Shown: piece after piece, positions 5,379 to 6,757 of the stretch
How the letters are laid out: every line of letters starts with the position of its first letter
Position numbering within the stretch: position 1 is the first letter of the stretch
Made by a program: the position numbers and the translations under genes
The notes under the pieces: model-generated
What the model was told of the DNA's origin: nothing
Seen by the model: the letters and a program-made list of their open reading frames with translations, nothing else
Databases searched by the model: none
Assembly (NCBI GenBank): GCA_027296205.1
Contig: JAPUJM010000241.1
Span: 1-6,757 of the forward strand
Length of the DNA stretch: 6,757 nt
From: Actinomycetota bacterium
Lineage (GTDB): Bacteria; Actinomycetota; Acidimicrobiia; Spongiisociales; ZC4RG35
Direction: 5' to 3'

Positions 5379-6295
5379 CGGCGCCCTTCGACCAGATATC
5401 GAAAGACTGATTCCAACGACTCGTCGAGAGGCTCGACCTTCGAGATGGTGATGCCCGAGTCGAGAGCGATCTGGGGCAATAGACGAGCCAAACCTCCAGC
5501 ATCGGAAGCTTCGATCCGAAGTTGGCCGTCTTCGACGTGGACACCCACCACCCCCTCGGTTCCAATCAGTGCCGACGCCAGGATCCTCGGCTCGGAGCAC
5601 TCAATGAACACCTGCCGGGGTATGTCGGTCATGGCGGCCCGAATCGTCGGCACACTTCCGACGGCAGCCAGCCTGCCATCCACCATCGCCACGACTCGCT
5701 CCGCCATCCGCTCCACCTCCACGAGTACGTGCGAGGAGACGATGACGGTACGTCCGGCCGACCCAAGGTCCTGGAAGAGCTCGATGAGCTGCGCCCTCTG
5801 CACCGGGTCGGTGCCGTTCAGGGGCTCATCGAGCAGCAACACCTCAGGGTCGGTCACGAGGGCAGCGGCAACCTTGGCCCGTTGACGCATTCCCTTCGAG
5901 AACCCACCAAGTTTCCTGTGAGCACTGTCGAGAAGCTCGACTGTCCCCAGCGCTGCCTCGGCCCGACCCGTGGGGTCGTCGATCCGGGTCAGACGAGCCG
6001 CCAGCTCGACAAACTCGCGCCCGGTCAAACGCTCATAGATGGCCTCGTCCTCGGGAACCAGGGACATCCTCTGGTAGACGGTCGAGTCGGTTCTCGGGTT
6101 CACACCGAGGACAGTCACCTCGCCCTGTGATGGGCGCTGCAAACCGGCTACCACCCTGAGCAGAGTCGTTTTTCCCGCTCCGTTGGGCCCAAGAAGCCCG
6201 GTGACGCCGGGCCCGAACCCAATGGATACCTCGCTCACGGCGACCTTGGGCCCAAACCATTTCGAAAGCTCGGTGACGATGACGGTGTCGGTCAT
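5375..6295 (-). CDS. ABC transporter ATP-binding protein (ABC-2 exporter family)
   Basis: This 306-aa ATPase powers the export system. Walker A is GPNGAGKTT (36-44), the signature is FSKGMRQR (132-139, the SKGMRQR form common in ABC-2 exporters), Walker B is VLLLDEP (152-158), the D-loop reads NGTDP (160-164), and the switch histidine is H189 in VIVSSHV. The Q-loop position reads LVPEDEAIYERLT (79-91), with glutamate where glutamine is often found; this variant occurs in the group. Residues from about 225 on form the C-terminal extension usual for ABC-2 ATPases. The protein is cytoplasmic and peripheral to the membrane. It overlaps the genes on both sides by ATGA, so the three are translationally coupled. 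Drug, lipid, polysaccharide or peptide export are all possible. Confidence 0.95.
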   Translation of the reverse strand: MTDTVIVTELSKWFGPKVAVSEVSIGFGPGVTGLLGPNGAGKTTLLRVVAGLQRPSQGEVTVLGVNPRTDSTVYQRMSLVPEDEAIYERLTGREFVELAARLTRIDDPTGRAEAALGTVELLDSAHRKLGGFSKGMRQRAKVAAALVTDPEVLLLDEPLNGTDPVQRAQLIELFQDLGSAGRTVIVSSHVLVEVERMAERVVAMVDGRLAAVGSVPTIRAAMTDIPRQVFIECSEPRILASALIGTEGVVGVHVEDGQLRIEASDAGGLARLLPQIALDSGITISKVEPLDESLESVFRYLVEGRR

Positions 6296-6757
6296 GCCAG
6301 CTTCCGATATCGCCGGCGAACTATGACGACTGCCGCCACTACGACCACCACGACCACCACGACCGACGTCCAGACTCCGAAACCTGCCACTTCGGCCGGG
6401 TAATCGATGGTGTCCTCGAACAGGGCATCGCGGATGATTCGTGGGTGTTGGTCAAAAGCCAAAAGCGATGCCCAGCGCGCTCCCTGGAAAGGGGCCTCAG
6501 CCACTCTGGCTGCTATGGGTCCTCCGGCGATCAGCAGTCCGAAGAAGGCTGCGGCTGCGATTCCGGTTCTGTTTATCAGAGCCGAAAGAATGAAGACGAT
6601 GGCGCCGTTGAGCGCCACAAACGCCAGCGTCACCATCGGAACCTTCCACAAGACATCAAGTGTTTGCCCCATATAGGGGAGGAATCCCTCACTGGCGATG
6701 AGAGCGAGGCCGATGTGGAGCACCACCTGAGGGACTATGTAGATCGCCGCGACCACC
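6292..6757 (-). CDS. ABC-2 type transporter permease subunit (C-terminal part, runs off right edge)
   Basis: The reverse strand is open from the right edge to TGA 6292-6294, giving about 154 residues of a membrane protein whose N-terminus lies outside the window. A GTG at 6756 sits at the very edge and is probably internal. Numbered from the first visible codon, hydrophobic segments occur near 3-24, 39-62, 66-85 and 127-147. The last begins with nine consecutive valines and is followed by a basic tail RRRYRKLA. The segment FDQHPRIIRDALFEDT (about 101-116) is a soluble loop before the last helix, as in many ABC-2 permeases. Its stop overlaps the ATPase start as ATGA, so it is the first gene of the visible operon and would partner the second permease. 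Function as a permease is inferred from hydrophobicity and context. Confidence 0.8.
   Translation of the reverse strand, partial: VVAAIYIVPQVVLHIGLALIASEGFLPYMGQTLDVLWKVPMVTLAFVALNGAIVFILSALINRTGIAAAAFFGLLIAGGPIAARVAEAPFQGARWASLLAFDQHPRIIRDALFEDTIDYPAEVAGFGVWTSVVVVVVVVVAAVVIVRRRYRKLA
6341..6364. repeat. Short tandem repeat (ACGACCACC, about 2.7 copies) encoding poly-valine
   Basis: The 9-bp unit ACGACCACC occurs twice (6341-6349, 6350-6358), followed by ACGACC (6359-6364). On the coding (minus) strand it gives alternating GTC and GTG codons and most of a nine-valine run in the last transmembrane helix of the partial permease. The unit is a multiple of three, so copy number changes would keep the frame. 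Confidence 0.7.

Noticed and set aside
4774..5565. Minus-strand open frame of 263 codons overlapping the permease
   Set aside because: It is an alternate frame of the permease/ATPase region, rich in Arg and Ser, and lacks membrane segments.
5379..5600. Upstream extension of the second permease to a start at 5600
   Set aside because: It would overlap the ATPase by more than 200 bp and adds an Arg/Gly-rich segment unlike any permease N-terminus. ATG 5378 gives the ATGA overlap seen at the other junction.
5522..6130. Plus-strand open frames of about 200 codons across 5253-6130
   Set aside because: They lie opposite the ABC ATPase, whose Walker A, signature, Walker B and H-loop leave no doubt about the coding strand.

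Overview
The window looks like chromosomal DNA from a high-GC bacterium, most likely an actinobacterium (possibly Acidimicrobiia-like). This is inferred from GTG starts, TAnnnT -10 elements sitting very close to start codons without Shine-Dalgarno sequences, a stand-alone LigD-type polymerase domain, and an alpha/beta-hydrolase-adenylate cyclase fusion. No rRNA, tRNA, CRISPR array, insertion sequence or phage gene is visible. The organism cannot be fixed from sequence reading alone.

Layout from left to right. (1) 1-314, minus strand: the N-terminal 104 residues of a class V aminotransferase-fold PLP enzyme that runs off the left edge. (2) 315-383: a 69-bp divergent intergenic region with a 9-bp inverted repeat (CCTAAGGTT / AACCTTAGG) that places a TAAGGT -10-like hexamer on each strand. 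(3) 384-1385, plus: a stand-alone LigD polymerase/primase domain with its catalytic aspartates. (4) 1504-2864, plus: an alpha/beta-hydrolase fold fused to a class III adenylate cyclase domain. It is split by a single-base frameshift near 1798-1802, and two of the three hydrolase catalytic-triad positions appear replaced, while the cyclase residues are intact. (5) 2883-3701, plus: a PhyH-family Fe(II)/2-oxoglutarate dioxygenase, 18 bp after the cyclase and probably co-transcribed with it. (6) 3755-4630, plus: an unfamiliar 291-aa protein whose motif order resembles the MEMO / class III extradiol dioxygenase (LigB) fold, apparently read from a leaderless promoter. (7) 4650-6757, minus: an ABC-2 type exporter operon written permease (partial) - ATPase - permease, with ATGA overlaps at both junctions. 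It converges on gene 6 with a 19-bp gap.

The ABC genes clearly form one membrane export system of unknown substrate. The cyclase and dioxygenase are a plausible two-gene transcription unit, but no shared pathway can be demonstrated. The points most worth following are the MEMO-like protein, the cyclase with a degenerate hydrolase domain and a frameshift, and the symmetric divergent promoter region.
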